Part shown: positions 6,872 through 15,726 of the stretch, piece after piece
How positions within the stretch are numbered: position 1 is the stretch's first letter
How the letters are laid out: each line of letters starts with the position of its first letter
NCBI GenBank assembly: GCA_002440745.1
Contig: DJVB01000033.1
Coordinates: 1-51,948 of the forward strand
DNA from: Bacteroidales bacterium UBA6267
GTDB taxonomy: Bacteria > Bacteroidota > Bacteroidia > Bacteroidales > UBA1556
DNA length: 51,948 bases
Direction: 5' to 3'
Program-made: the position numbers and the translations under genes
The notes under the pieces: model-generated
Databases searched by the model: none
What the model was told of the DNA's origin: nothing
The model's input: the letters and a program-made list of their open reading frames with translations, nothing else

Positions 6872-8398
6872 ATGAAATATTTTACAAAATTTACAATAGT
6901 GTTAATATTGTTCTCTTTGACAAGCAATATAAATATTGATGCACAGATAGTTGCAACGCTTACTGATAAAGTTGCTGGTCAATCAGCAGATGTGGAAAAT
7001 ACCGGTAATGCGGTTATAGAATACCTAGCCAACAGGAATATACGGGCAATGGTTTGGGATGGTACCAATCCTGCATTTTTTTGGGAAAATGACTATAATA
7101 GCGATAATGGGGTTGTTCCTTTAAGTGGAAATCATTTTGGGGAAGTAAAAGACCCCGATATTGTTTTAGGAATAGATGGTTCTATTTATGCGTTTATAGT
7201 TTATTTATTAAACGGTTCAGTTTATTATGAAGTGTGGATATATAATGGTACTTTCTGGACTAATAGTGTATCACCAACCCAAATAAATCAACCATCCGGC
7301 ATCGAATGTCATTCTCCGAATGTGGATATTCTACTTAATTTGAATGTAGTAGCCATTACGTATGAAGAAGGTTCATACATAAAACTTCTTGCAGGAAGTG
7401 TTACAGGTGCTAATATCCCTAATCAGGCTATCTATGATGTAAACTCAGATAGCCGAGACCCTGATGTGTCGGTTTACTTTACTTCTACCCCCCCATTATT
7501 TTATGTTGTGAATGTTACATACATTAATCAACAAGGTAACTCAGAAGAATTATGGATTTCGAAATTTGATCTTTGGGATTTGGTAACTAATACTATGCCT
7601 CCAGGTACTTTCTTAAACACATCAATTGATAATGTAGGCACATCAGGAGGAGATGGGTTTGGTGTTCCAAGAACGGCCTCAACAGAGTATTGTGATGCCG
7701 TTAATGATTATCAAATCGTAGTTTTGAAAAAAATGGGTAACCAGTATTTTATAAATAGTTATAATTACAACAATACAAATAGTCCATATTTGGTGAATTT
7801 TAATTCGAATTTAACGAATTTAATGGATTTTACAAATTGTAAACCATCAGTGGGATACGCTGGCGATGAATGTGTTGTTGCTTGGACTATTGATGATCCT
7901 AAGATAAACGGAAACTTGGATGAAGTTGTAAGTCGTCAGTTATATTCCTATTTTGGTACAGGATCCAGTCTTACTCCGTATGAAGAAATATCATTTGTTA
8001 ATACAACTAATAACAACGATCAAGGCGTTTCATCTGTGGATGGCCGCTATACTACAAATAGTAATAATGAAAAGCTAATAACTTTTTATGATGAATCTAA
8101 TCAGCAGATAAAATACAAAGTTCGGCCAGCAGGAAGCTGGACCTTTCGCAAACCAAAAACTACTACTTGCACCCTATATCCAAATCCGGCTTCTACTAAT
8201 TTAACTATTCAACTTCAATTAGATTTTGAGCATACAACCATACAGATTTATAATTATTTAGGCGGCAAAGTAATGGAAAAAAAGGCCGACCGGAAAGACA
8301 TGGATTTGGATGTAAGTTCTTTGCCGTCAGGTTTATACTTTGTTAAGATTTTATCTCTAACAAATACGGAAACCATCTTATTTGAAATTTTAAAATAA
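6872..8398 (+). CDS. secreted protein with T9SS type A sorting domain
   Basis: This 508-residue protein begins with a signal peptide (hydrophobic run at 8-20, likely cut after about residue 25). It ends in a Por-type T9SS sorting domain (about 425-508), with the marks LYPNPAS, IYNYLGGKV, DVSSLPSGLYFV and a final EILK. The middle 400 residues are rich in Asn, Asp, Tyr and Thr, with repeated VVAIT/VVNVT-like strands suggesting a beta-propeller or beta-sandwich fold. No catalytic motif was recognised. It should pass the inner membrane by Sec and the outer membrane by T9SS. The next T9SS gene starts 7 bp after its stop, so the two form an operon. The cargo function is unknown. Confidence 0.9.
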   Translation: MKYFTKFTIVLILFSLTSNINIDAQIVATLTDKVAGQSADVENTGNAVIEYLANRNIRAMVWDGTNPAFFWENDYNSDNGVVPLSGNHFGEVKDPDIVLGIDGSIYAFIVYLLNGSVYYEVWIYNGTFWTNSVSPTQINQPSGIECHSPNVDILLNLNVVAITYEEGSYIKLLAGSVTGANIPNQAIYDVNSDSRDPDVSVYFTSTPPLFYVVNVTYINQQGNSEELWISKFDLWDLVTNTMPPGTFLNTSIDNVGTSGGDGFGVPRTASTEYCDAVNDYQIVVLKKMGNQYFINSYNYNNTNSPYLVNFNSNLTNLMDFTNCKPSVGYAGDECVVAWTIDDPKINGNLDEVVSRQLYSYFGTGSSLTPYEEISFVNTTNNNDQGVSSVDGRYTTNSNNEKLITFYDESNQQIKYKVRPAGSWTFRKPKTTTCTLYPNPASTNLTIQLQLDFEHTTIQIYNYLGGKVMEKKADRKDMDLDVSSLPSGLYFVKILSLTNTETILFEILK

Positions 8399-8405
8399 CA
8401 TTGTT

Positions 8406-10406
8406 ATGAAAAAGCACATCTTCCTTTTCCTCTTCCTCTTCTCATGTGCAATTGGCTCATCTCAGCACTTTAATAACTATACCAATCATTGGTTTTTACA
8501 TGAAAATGGGGGAATAGATTTTAATTATAATCCCCCTCAGGTGGATACGTCTTGGGTGGTTAATTCCGTGCCATATCAAAACTCTGCTAATGTTACTTAT
8601 AATAGTATTTCAGATATAAACGGCAATCTCTTTTTTTATTCCGATGGATATTATATGTATAATCGCTTCCATCAACGCATGCCCAATGGCTTTGGCCTTA
8701 ATGGCGGGGATTCAAATAGTACTACCGCTTTAATTGCTTATAAAAATAAATACCGCATGGTTTTCCCAATGCCCGGCTCAAATACCAAGTATTATCAAAT
8801 AATGGGTAGTAAACAATATAGTACGGATAGCATAACTGAGCAAATTTTGACTTATTCGATAATAGATATGAGTTTAGATAGCGGAAAAGGAGATGTGCTG
8901 ATTAAAAATCAGGTTTTAATGGATTCGTGTTCGCCTAAAGTAAATGTGATAAAGCATGCAAATGGCCATTGTTATTGGATTATTGGACATCGCTCTCGAT
9001 CGGATGCCTTATATGCTATTCCTGTATGCGGCGATATAACCAATGAGACTATTCAACCGGTAATTACACATATTGGCATCAATACTAATTATAATCCCCC
9101 TAATTATCCGTTGAATTATACGTTAGATAATGGTGTGATGTATATTAGTCCTAATGGCAAAAAAGTTTTTATTTATACATATCCATTACCAAATAAAGAC
9201 ACCCTTTGTGAATTATTCGATTTTGATGCTTCAACGGGCGTATTTAGTAATTATATGGTCATACAGAAAGGGCCTTATGATGATTACTCAATGAGTCAGT
9301 TTTCACAGGATGGAACAAAATTGTATGTTGGAAATTTGCAGTTACATTCTGGATATATATATCAATTTGATTTAAGCTCTGGCAATGAACAAGTCATTAA
9401 TAATTCCAAAACCATAGTCTCTTATCCCACTCAGGTCATATATCCTGGAGGAGAACCAAGGACTTATCATGGGATGCACTTAGCACCCAATGGAAAAATA
9501 TACATTTCTAATTTTTATAGCTATTATTATAATAGTGAATATATAGATGTGATAAACTATCCGGATAGTTTGGGTACTGCCTGTGGTTATCAGGATAGTG
9601 GTTTTTATAATCAAGCAGGGCATCGTGTTTTATGGATGCCTGGAGCATGGCATGTACAATCCTTTCTACAAAAACCCATGGATTTTGAGCATATTGGGGC
9701 TTGTGTGGGGGATACGGTGCGGTTTAGCTTGTCGGATAGTGTTTATACGGTGTTATGGGATTTTGGAGATACGGCCAATCCGACATCCAATGGCAGCACT
9801 TTGTACAAACCTACTCATGTATATTCGCAGCCGGGCAGCTATTTGGTTGAGGCAGCTTGCCTGCATTATGGCATGCACGATACCGTGCGCAAAGTGGTGG
9901 ATATCTATCCGTTAACGCAGGTCAGTTTGGGGCCGGATGTAAAGATAGACTCGGTTAGCTCCGTTACTTTAGATGCAGGCAGCGGCTACGGTGGCTACCT
10001 CTGGAGCACAGGAGATACTTCCCAAACTATTACTGTCAACGGCAGCGGTATGGCTACAGGGGTTTATCCCTACAGCATCATGGTCACCGACTCCGGCGTA
10101 TGTCCGGGTTATGATACCGTTTTGGTTTATGTCAATACGTGGGTTGGCCTGCAAGAGCCAATTCCTGAGCAATCTTGGGAGATTTTCCCCAATCCGGCAA
10201 AGGAGAGGTTGATGGTACAAATCGGAGCAAATTGGTCCGGTTGTGAAACTGCAATCTATAACGCTCAAGGTCAGGTGGTTCACAAACAAATCCTGCAAAA
10301 TTCTACCACTTCCATTTCTTTAGATAACTTAAGCACAGGCGTTTACTTTCTCCGGCTTTCGAGTGAGAAACAAAGTGAGGTGAAGCGATTTGAGATAATG
10401 AGGTAA
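8406..10406 (+). CDS. secreted PKD-domain protein with T9SS sorting domain
   Basis: This 666-residue protein opens with a signal peptide (MKKHIFLFLFLFSCAIGSSQ). Residues 20-425 contain regularly spaced segments such as ISDINGNLFFYSDG and MHLAPNGKIYISNFY, a pattern seen in beta-propeller regions of Bacteroidota surface proteins. A PKD domain follows (about 430-500, VLWDFGDTANPTS), then an Ig-like module (about 505-575, GGYLWSTGDTSQTITV) and a T9SS type A domain (about 580-666, IFPNPAKERL and STGVYFLRL). It is likely surface-attached or released, perhaps in adhesion. It is co-transcribed with the upstream T9SS gene. Its stop codon coincides with the first bases of a dispersed repeat. Confidence 0.92.
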   Translation: MKKHIFLFLFLFSCAIGSSQHFNNYTNHWFLHENGGIDFNYNPPQVDTSWVVNSVPYQNSANVTYNSISDINGNLFFYSDGYYMYNRFHQRMPNGFGLNGGDSNSTTALIAYKNKYRMVFPMPGSNTKYYQIMGSKQYSTDSITEQILTYSIIDMSLDSGKGDVLIKNQVLMDSCSPKVNVIKHANGHCYWIIGHRSRSDALYAIPVCGDITNETIQPVITHIGINTNYNPPNYPLNYTLDNGVMYISPNGKKVFIYTYPLPNKDTLCELFDFDASTGVFSNYMVIQKGPYDDYSMSQFSQDGTKLYVGNLQLHSGYIYQFDLSSGNEQVINNSKTIVSYPTQVIYPGGEPRTYHGMHLAPNGKIYISNFYSYYYNSEYIDVINYPDSLGTACGYQDSGFYNQAGHRVLWMPGAWHVQSFLQKPMDFEHIGACVGDTVRFSLSDSVYTVLWDFGDTANPTSNGSTLYKPTHVYSQPGSYLVEAACLHYGMHDTVRKVVDIYPLTQVSLGPDVKIDSVSSVTLDAGSGYGGYLWSTGDTSQTITVNGSGMATGVYPYSIMVTDSGVCPGYDTVLVYVNTWVGLQEPIPEQSWEIFPNPAKERLMVQIGANWSGCETAIYNAQGQVVHKQILQNSTTSISLDNLSTGVYFLRLSSEKQSEVKRFEIMR

Positions 10407-10504
10407 AGTGGCTTCGCCGGAATGGTTGGTGAAATGTGGTAATGCGGAATAAAAAAAATTAAGAATTAAAAACGGGATGGTTACCTTTTTCAATTCTTAA
10501 TTTT
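10404..10504. repeat. second copy of the AATGCGGT/hairpin repeat
   Basis: It starts with taaagtggctt (10404-10414), overlapping the stop codon of the T9SS gene, continues through aatgtggtaatgcgg, and ends in an 18-bp hairpin with one mismatch (10455-10472 with 10486-10504). It repeats the outline of 6084-6428 in the same orientation, in shortened form. The hairpin could end transcription from both sides. Confidence 0.7.
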
Positions 10505-10547
10505 CACGCCGAAAGTTTTCAGGACTTTATTGAGATACCAAACGTTA

Positions 10548-12299
10548 TCAAATACCTAAGTCTTTTATAATCCATTCGATTTTTTCTTGGGCGGAGGTTC
10601 TTGCCATTTCCATTGTTACCGGATTAGTCGAGTTCGGGTCAAGCTTACCTTTAACTCCAAAATAAAACTTGATTTTTGGTTCGGTTCCACTGGGTCGCAT
10701 GGTGATTTTGCTGCCATCTGCTAAGAAAAATTGAATTACATTTGATTTTGGTAAGTCAATTTTGAAAGATTCTCCTGTGCGGATATTTTTATGAATCTGT
10801 TGCTCATAGTCCTTAATATCAGTCACTTGCTCATTGGCGATTATTGTTGGTGGAGCTTGTCTGAATTTGTCCATTAATGCCTGAATTTCCTCCGCACCGG
10901 TCTTTCCTTTTCGCACAATCGACTTGAGGGTTTCGTGGTAAAAACCATATTTTGCATAGATTTCTTCCAATAACTCATAAAGTGTTTTGCTTTGACTTGC
11001 AGCCCAAACTGCGGTTTCGGCTATCATGCAACAACTTATAACTGCATCTTTGTCGCGAACAAAGTCACCTATCAAATAGCCATAGCTTTCTTCTCCTCCT
11101 ACAACAAATTTCTTGCGGCCTTCTTCTCTGCGAATTATCTCCGCAATGTATTTGAATCCGGTTAAAACATCGAAGTATTCTAAACCGAATTCCTTTGCAA
11201 TATCAATCAATATTTCGGAGGTTACAACCGTTTTTACAATAAATTCGTTTCCGGTAAGTTTTTGATTTTCTTTATATTGTGAAAGAATATAATAAAATAA
11301 AAGGCTTGCTGTTTGGTTTCCGTTCAACAAAACCATTTCCCCTTTTTTATCTCTTACTGCTATTCCTACGCGGTCGCTATCGGGATCGGTGGCCATCACT
11401 AAATCAGCCCCTGTTTCTTCAGCTTTGTCGATTGCCATTTTCAAGGCCGCCGGTTCTTCCGGATTCGGGCTATGGACAGTCGGGAAATTGCCATCGACAA
11501 CATTTTGCGCCTCTACCGCAATGATGTTCGCAAAACCAAATTTGCGCAGAGCGTCCGGAACAAGTTTTACTCCCGTGCCGTGAATTGGCGTGTAAACCAT
11601 CTTGAAATCCTTATTCGCTTTTATTAAATCCGGTCGAAGACTTTCCTCTTTCATTCGGTTTAAATAAAGTTCATCGATTTGATTTCCAATATTTTCCATT
11701 AAAGTTGGGTTTCCTTGAAAAATCACTTCGGAAGGATTAGTGATTTTGCGAACTTCCTCAATCACCATTTTGTCCTGCGGACTAACCAACTGACCTCCAT
11801 CATCTCCATAAACTTTATAACCATTATACTCCTTTGGATTATGGGAAGCTGTTATCATAATTCCTCCCTGACAGTTCAATTGTCGCACGGCAAAAGATAA
11901 CTCCGGAGTCGGGCGAAGCTCATCAAACAAATAAACTTTGATGCCATTTCCGGTTAAAACATTGGCAGTTGTGTTGGCAAAAAAAGTGTTGTTATTTCTA
12001 CAATCGTAGGCAATCGCAACGGAAATTTGAGTAAGGTCGGCATATTGTTTTTTTAAATAATTAGCAAAACCTTGCGTGGCCATGCCAACCGTGTATTTAT
12101 TCATTCGATTGGTGCCTGCGCCCATAATTCCCCTTAAACCTCCTGTCCCAAACTCCAAGTCGGTATAAAATGAATCAATCAATTCATCGCTGCCTTCGTC
12201 AAGCATACGTTGAACTTCATTTATTGTCGTTGCATCAAATTCTTCCGTTAGCCACTTCTCAGCCTTGGCGATAATCTTTGGATCAATGTTCTTAATCAT
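10548..12299 (-). CDS. phospho-sugar mutase (phosphoglucomutase/phosphomannomutase)
   Basis: This 583-residue enzyme of the alpha-D-phosphohexomutase superfamily interconverts hexose 1- and 6-phosphates. It has the active-site serine loop ITASHNPKEYNGYK (Ser near 152), the metal-binding loop TDPDSDRVG, the sugar-binding GGEESYGY and the phosphate-binding RPSGTEPKIKFY. Length and order fit the bacterial PGM2-like branch. The ATG at 12299 is chosen. A longer frame from a TTG at 12341 overlaps the promoter -7 element (12339-12346) and so would not be transcribed intact. The product would feed glucose 1-phosphate to the neighbouring nucleotide-sugar genes. Glucose versus mannose specificity cannot be told by eye. 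Confidence 0.93.
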   Translation of the reverse strand: MIKNIDPKIIAKAEKWLTEEFDATTINEVQRMLDEGSDELIDSFYTDLEFGTGGLRGIMGAGTNRMNKYTVGMATQGFANYLKKQYADLTQISVAIAYDCRNNNTFFANTTANVLTGNGIKVYLFDELRPTPELSFAVRQLNCQGGIMITASHNPKEYNGYKVYGDDGGQLVSPQDKMVIEEVRKITNPSEVIFQGNPTLMENIGNQIDELYLNRMKEESLRPDLIKANKDFKMVYTPIHGTGVKLVPDALRKFGFANIIAVEAQNVVDGNFPTVHSPNPEEPAALKMAIDKAEETGADLVMATDPDSDRVGIAVRDKKGEMVLLNGNQTASLLFYYILSQYKENQKLTGNEFIVKTVVTSEILIDIAKEFGLEYFDVLTGFKYIAEIIRREEGRKKFVVGGEESYGYLIGDFVRDKDAVISCCMIAETAVWAASQSKTLYELLEEIYAKYGFYHETLKSIVRKGKTGAEEIQALMDKFRQAPPTIIANEQVTDIKDYEQQIHKNIRTGESFKIDLPKSNVIQFFLADGSKITMRPSGTEPKIKFYFGVKGKLDPNSTNPVTMEMARTSAQEKIEWIIKDLGI

Positions 12300-12338
12300 G
12301 ATGTTAGGTTTTACTTGTTCTGTTTGAAAATTAATTTG

Positions 12339-12346
12339 CAAAAATA
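12339..12346 (-). promoter_or_regulatory. -7 element TATTTTTG of the phosphohexomutase gene
   Basis: The minus strand reads TATTTTTG, 40 nt ahead of the ATG at 12299. The element overlaps the in-frame TTG at 12341 and so rules that start out. Confidence 0.6.
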
Positions 12347-12370
12347 CAGTAAGCTCTTCATTAAAAGTTT

Positions 12371-13237
12371 TTACCTTTCGTTAAGTTTTTGTAAACAACT
12401 TTTCATGCTTTCTCTCCAATGTGGAATTTCTATATCAAAATGCTTCTTAATGAGAGATTTATCTAAAACGGAATAGAAGGGACGCTCGGCGGGTAATGGA
12501 TATTCCTTGGTTGTGATTGGAATCACTTTGCATTTGATGCCGCTTTCTTCCATTATGGCAAGTGCAAAGTCGTACCAACTGCAAACACCTTCATTGGAAT
12601 AATGATAAATTTCAACCGGATTATCCGATTGTTTGCCTGCAATAACAACGGTGAGAATGGCTTTAGCTAAATCTGTTGCATAAGTTGGTGTGCCAATTTG
12701 GTCGAAAACAACTTTTAATTCATCCCGTTCCTTACCTAATCGGAGCATGGTTTTTAGAAAATTATGGCCATAAGTGGAATAAAGCCAAGATGTTCGGACA
12801 ATAATACCACTTTTGCTAATGGTCTTTACAGCTTCTTCGGCACCAAGTTTTGTTATGGCATAAGTAGATTGGGGTGCTGTTTTATCCGTTTCTTTATAGG
12901 GTTTATATCCTTGACCTCCAAACACATAGTCGGTGCTAATATGAACCAAGGTAGCGTTTTTAAGGTTGCAAATCTCAGCTAAATATTCAACGGCAGTGAT
13001 ATTTAGTAAACGGGCTTTTTCCGGTTCATCTTCAGCCTTGTCAACTGCAGTATAAGCCGCGCAGTTAATGAGAAAATCAAAATTATTCTCCTCGGAAAAA
13101 TCTTTCAAAGCCTGAAGATTCGTAATATCCAAATTATGAATGTCGGTGAAGTGGAAATTTAAATTTGGATATTTTTTGGCCAATTCTTGCAATTCCATGC
13201 CGAGTTGCCCATTGGCACCAGTAACTAAAATATTCAT
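12371..13237 (-). CDS. rfbD: dTDP-4-dehydrorhamnose reductase family protein
   Basis: This 288-residue extended short-chain dehydrogenase/reductase matches RfbD/RmlD, which reduces dTDP-4-dehydrorhamnose to dTDP-L-rhamnose using NAD(P)H. The Rossmann motif TGANGQLG lies at residues 6-13, with NCAAYTAVDKAED, STDYVFGG and the catalytic Y126-x3-K130. The genes for the earlier rhamnose steps (rfbA, rfbB, rfbC) are not in the window, so the substrate is presumed from family likeness. It lies 20 bp downstream of the UDP-glucuronate decarboxylase gene on the same strand, within a nucleotide-sugar cluster. Confidence 0.9.
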   Translation of the reverse strand: MNILVTGANGQLGMELQELAKKYPNLNFHFTDIHNLDITNLQALKDFSEENNFDFLINCAAYTAVDKAEDEPEKARLLNITAVEYLAEICNLKNATLVHISTDYVFGGQGYKPYKETDKTAPQSTYAITKLGAEEAVKTISKSGIIVRTSWLYSTYGHNFLKTMLRLGKERDELKVVFDQIGTPTYATDLAKAILTVVIAGKQSDNPVEIYHYSNEGVCSWYDFALAIMEESGIKCKVIPITTKEYPLPAERPFYSVLDKSLIKKHFDIEIPHWRESMKSCLQKLNER

Positions 13238-13257
13238 TCTAACCGTTTTAAGAGAGT

Positions 13258-14187
13258 TTAAATTACCGATTTAAAGTATTCAATGGTTTTTATAAGGCCG
13301 TCATTTAGCGGAACTTTCGGCTCCCAGTCAAGCTCGCGTTTTGCCAAACTAATGTCCGGTTGACGTTGAAGTGGATCGTCTTGTGGCAGGGGTTCATAAA
13401 CGATTTTCGATTTGGAACCTGTAAGATCAATAACTTTTTCGGCCAACTCTTTAATCGTAAATTCCACCGGATTCCCAATATTCACCGGGCCTAAGAAATC
13501 TTCGCGTGAGTTCATCATGCGAACCATTCCTTCTAAAAGGTCGTCAACATACTGAAAACTACGAGTTTGTGAACCATCTCCATAGATGGTTATATCCCGA
13601 CCTTGCAGTGCTTGAACGATAAAATTGGAAACCACACGACCATCATTTGGGTGCATTCTTGGCCCATAAGTATTGAAGATTCTTATGATTTTAATTTTAA
13701 CTTTGTTTTGTCTATGGTAGTTAACAAAAAGGGTTTCAGCACACCGTTTACCTTCGTCATAACAAGCGCGGATTCCAATCGGATTCACATTTCCCCAATA
13801 GGATTCCACTTGTGGGTGAACGTCAGGGTCGCCATAAACCTCCGATGTGGAAGCTTGTAAAATTCTGGCATTTATACGCTTAGCTAATCCCAACATATTT
13901 ATCGCTCCCATTACCGAAGTCTTTACAGTTTTTATCGCATTATGCTGATAATGAATGGGGGATGCAGGGCAAGCCAAATTATAAATCTGATCGACTTCGA
14001 TAAAGAACGGCATGGTCACATCATGTCGGATTATCTCAAAATTGTGATTATCCATGAGATGATGGATGTTCTTTTTTTGTCCTGTGAAATAATTGTCTAA
14101 CACAATTACTTCATGGCCTTCGTTCAGAAGTCTTTCGCTTAAATGGGAACCGATAAAACCTGCTCCTCCGGTGATTAGAATCTTCAT
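13258..14187 (-). CDS. UDP-glucuronate decarboxylase (UDP-xylose synthase)
   Basis: This 309-residue extended SDR has GGAGFIGSHL at the N-terminus, ATSEVYGDP, and the catalytic segment IRACYDEGKRCAE, whose context (PIGIRACYDEGKR) is characteristic of UXS. It converts UDP-glucuronate to UDP-xylose. The upstream gene encodes a UDP-glucose dehydrogenase that would supply the substrate. The ATG at 14187 is preferred. A longer frame from an ATG at 14253 begins inside a terminator hairpin (14240-14266) and adds residues unlike the family. A related dTDP-glucose dehydratase is less likely given the YDEGK context. Confidence 0.93.
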   Translation of the reverse strand: MKILITGGAGFIGSHLSERLLNEGHEVIVLDNYFTGQKKNIHHLMDNHNFEIIRHDVTMPFFIEVDQIYNLACPASPIHYQHNAIKTVKTSVMGAINMLGLAKRINARILQASTSEVYGDPDVHPQVESYWGNVNPIGIRACYDEGKRCAETLFVNYHRQNKVKIKIIRIFNTYGPRMHPNDGRVVSNFIVQALQGRDITIYGDGSQTRSFQYVDDLLEGMVRMMNSREDFLGPVNIGNPVEFTIKELAEKVIDLTGSKSKIVYEPLPQDDPLQRQPDISLAKRELDWEPKVPLNDGLIKTIEYFKSVI

Positions 14188-14239
14188 TGCTGTTTGTTTA
14201 AATGATTTGATGTGGTTGTAAATCAAAGTGTTGGAAAAG

Positions 14240-14266
14240 AAAAGGCCGGGCATTCCCCGACCTTTT
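14240..14266. terminator. terminator between UDP-glucose dehydrogenase and UXS genes
   Basis: The stem aaaaggccggg (14240-14250) pairs with cccgacctttt (14256-14266) with one mismatch and a 5-nt loop. On the minus strand it is followed by TCTTTTCC. It may reduce, rather than abolish, read-through to the decarboxylase gene. Confidence 0.75.
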
Positions 14267-14274
14267 CAGTTTGA

Positions 14275-15591
14275 TTATTTTGCTAAACCAATTCCATAAT
14301 ATTCAAAACCTTCCATAGCTAACGCTTCGCGATCAAAGACATTTCTTCCATCGAAAATAACCGGATTTTTCAGAAGTTTTTTGACTACAGTCAGGTTAGG
14401 GAATTTAAACTCAGACCATTCCGTTATTAGCATCAAAGCATCGGCATCAATCAAAGCTTCGTACGGATCTTTGGCATATTTGATTTTATCTCCAATTTTT
14501 CTATGCGCTTCTTCCATTGCAACTGGGTCGTAAGCAACAACATTTGCTCCTGCTTTCAACAATTTGTCGATGAGCACCAATGAAGGAGCTTCGCGCATAT
14601 CGTCTGTCAGCGGTTTGAAACTTAAACCCCACATGGCAATAGTTTTACCTTTTAGGTCGTTGAAATGACTGAGCGCTTTGCTGAATAATACGGATTTCTG
14701 GTCGTCGTTTACAGCTTCTACCGACTTGAGAATGCGCATATTATAGCCCACACCGTCAGCCGTTTTTATCAAAGCTTTTACGTCTTTTGGGAAGCAACTT
14801 CCGCCATATCCTATTCCGGGATAGATGAATTTTTTACCAATCCTACTATCCGAACCAATTCCTTTACGAACCATATTTACATCAGCGCCAAGTATTTCGC
14901 ATAAATTAGCAATATCGTTCATAAAGCTAATTTTGGTTGCAAGCATGCTATTGGCGGCATATTTAGTCATTTCGGCAGAAGGAACGTCCATGAATATCAC
15001 GGGATGGCCATTAAGTGTGAATGGTTTATAAAGGCGTTCCATGATTTTTTGAGCTTTTTCTGTCTCTACGCCAACAACAATTCGATCCGGTTTCATGAAG
15101 TCATTTACGGCATCACCTTCTTTCAAAAACTCAGGATTAGAAGCTACGTCGAAGGAAATATTCTCACCGCGTTTCTGCAATTCGTCTTCAATGGCTAATC
15201 TTACTTTTTTGGCTGTGCCAACAGGAACTGTGCTTTTAGTAACGATAAGCACATGCTTTTTCATATTTTTACCAACGGTGCGAGCAACGTCTAATACGTA
15301 TTGCAAATCTGCTGAACCATCCTCATCGGGTGGGGTTCCAACAGCACTGAAAATCACTTCGGCATCGTCCAACACATCAGGCAATGAAGTGCTGAAATGT
15401 AAACGTCCTGCTTGAAAGTTTCTTTTTACCATATCTTCCAATCCGGGTTCCCAGATTGGGATAATTCCTTTGTTTAAGTTTTCGATCTTTTTTTGGTCAA
15501 TGTCAACACATGTGACATCAATACCAACTTCAGAGAAACATGTGCCGGTTACTAATCCGACATATCCTGTTCCAACAATTACAATTTTCAT
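14275..15591 (-). CDS. UDP-glucose 6-dehydrogenase family protein
   Basis: This 438-residue member of the UDP-glucose/GDP-mannose dehydrogenase family has the N-terminal NAD site GTGYVGLVTG (residues 7-16), TKSTVPVGT near 119 and the catalytic cysteine C266 in GYGGSCFPKD. The C-terminal UDP-binding domain includes LSFKPLTDDMREAPS. It oxidises UDP-glucose twice to UDP-glucuronate. The next gene decarboxylates that product, so UDP-glucose is preferred over GDP-mannose as substrate. A promoter is seen at 15642-15673. The family's usual length and all key residues are present. Confidence 0.93.
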   Translation of the reverse strand: MKIVIVGTGYVGLVTGTCFSEVGIDVTCVDIDQKKIENLNKGIIPIWEPGLEDMVKRNFQAGRLHFSTSLPDVLDDAEVIFSAVGTPPDEDGSADLQYVLDVARTVGKNMKKHVLIVTKSTVPVGTAKKVRLAIEDELQKRGENISFDVASNPEFLKEGDAVNDFMKPDRIVVGVETEKAQKIMERLYKPFTLNGHPVIFMDVPSAEMTKYAANSMLATKISFMNDIANLCEILGADVNMVRKGIGSDSRIGKKFIYPGIGYGGSCFPKDVKALIKTADGVGYNMRILKSVEAVNDDQKSVLFSKALSHFNDLKGKTIAMWGLSFKPLTDDMREAPSLVLIDKLLKAGANVVAYDPVAMEEAHRKIGDKIKYAKDPYEALIDADALMLITEWSEFKFPNLTVVKKLLKNPVIFDGRNVFDREALAMEGFEYYGIGLAK

Positions 15592-15641
15592 TACATTTAG
15601 TTTTAGTTAGTACTTCGGCTTTAATCTCAATTTGAAAGCCC

Positions 15642-15673
15642 CAAATATATGCTGCTTCTTCTACTAATATCAA
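15642..15673 (-). promoter_or_regulatory. promoter of the UDP-glucose dehydrogenase gene
   Basis: The minus strand carries TTG (15673-15671), a 21-nt spacer and TATATTTG (15649-15642). This fits the Bacteroidota consensus. Confidence 0.65.
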
Positions 15674-15726
15674 GCAGAAAAATCAATAATTTACAAATTC
15701 ATGTATGAAATGATGGTTTGAACGTG

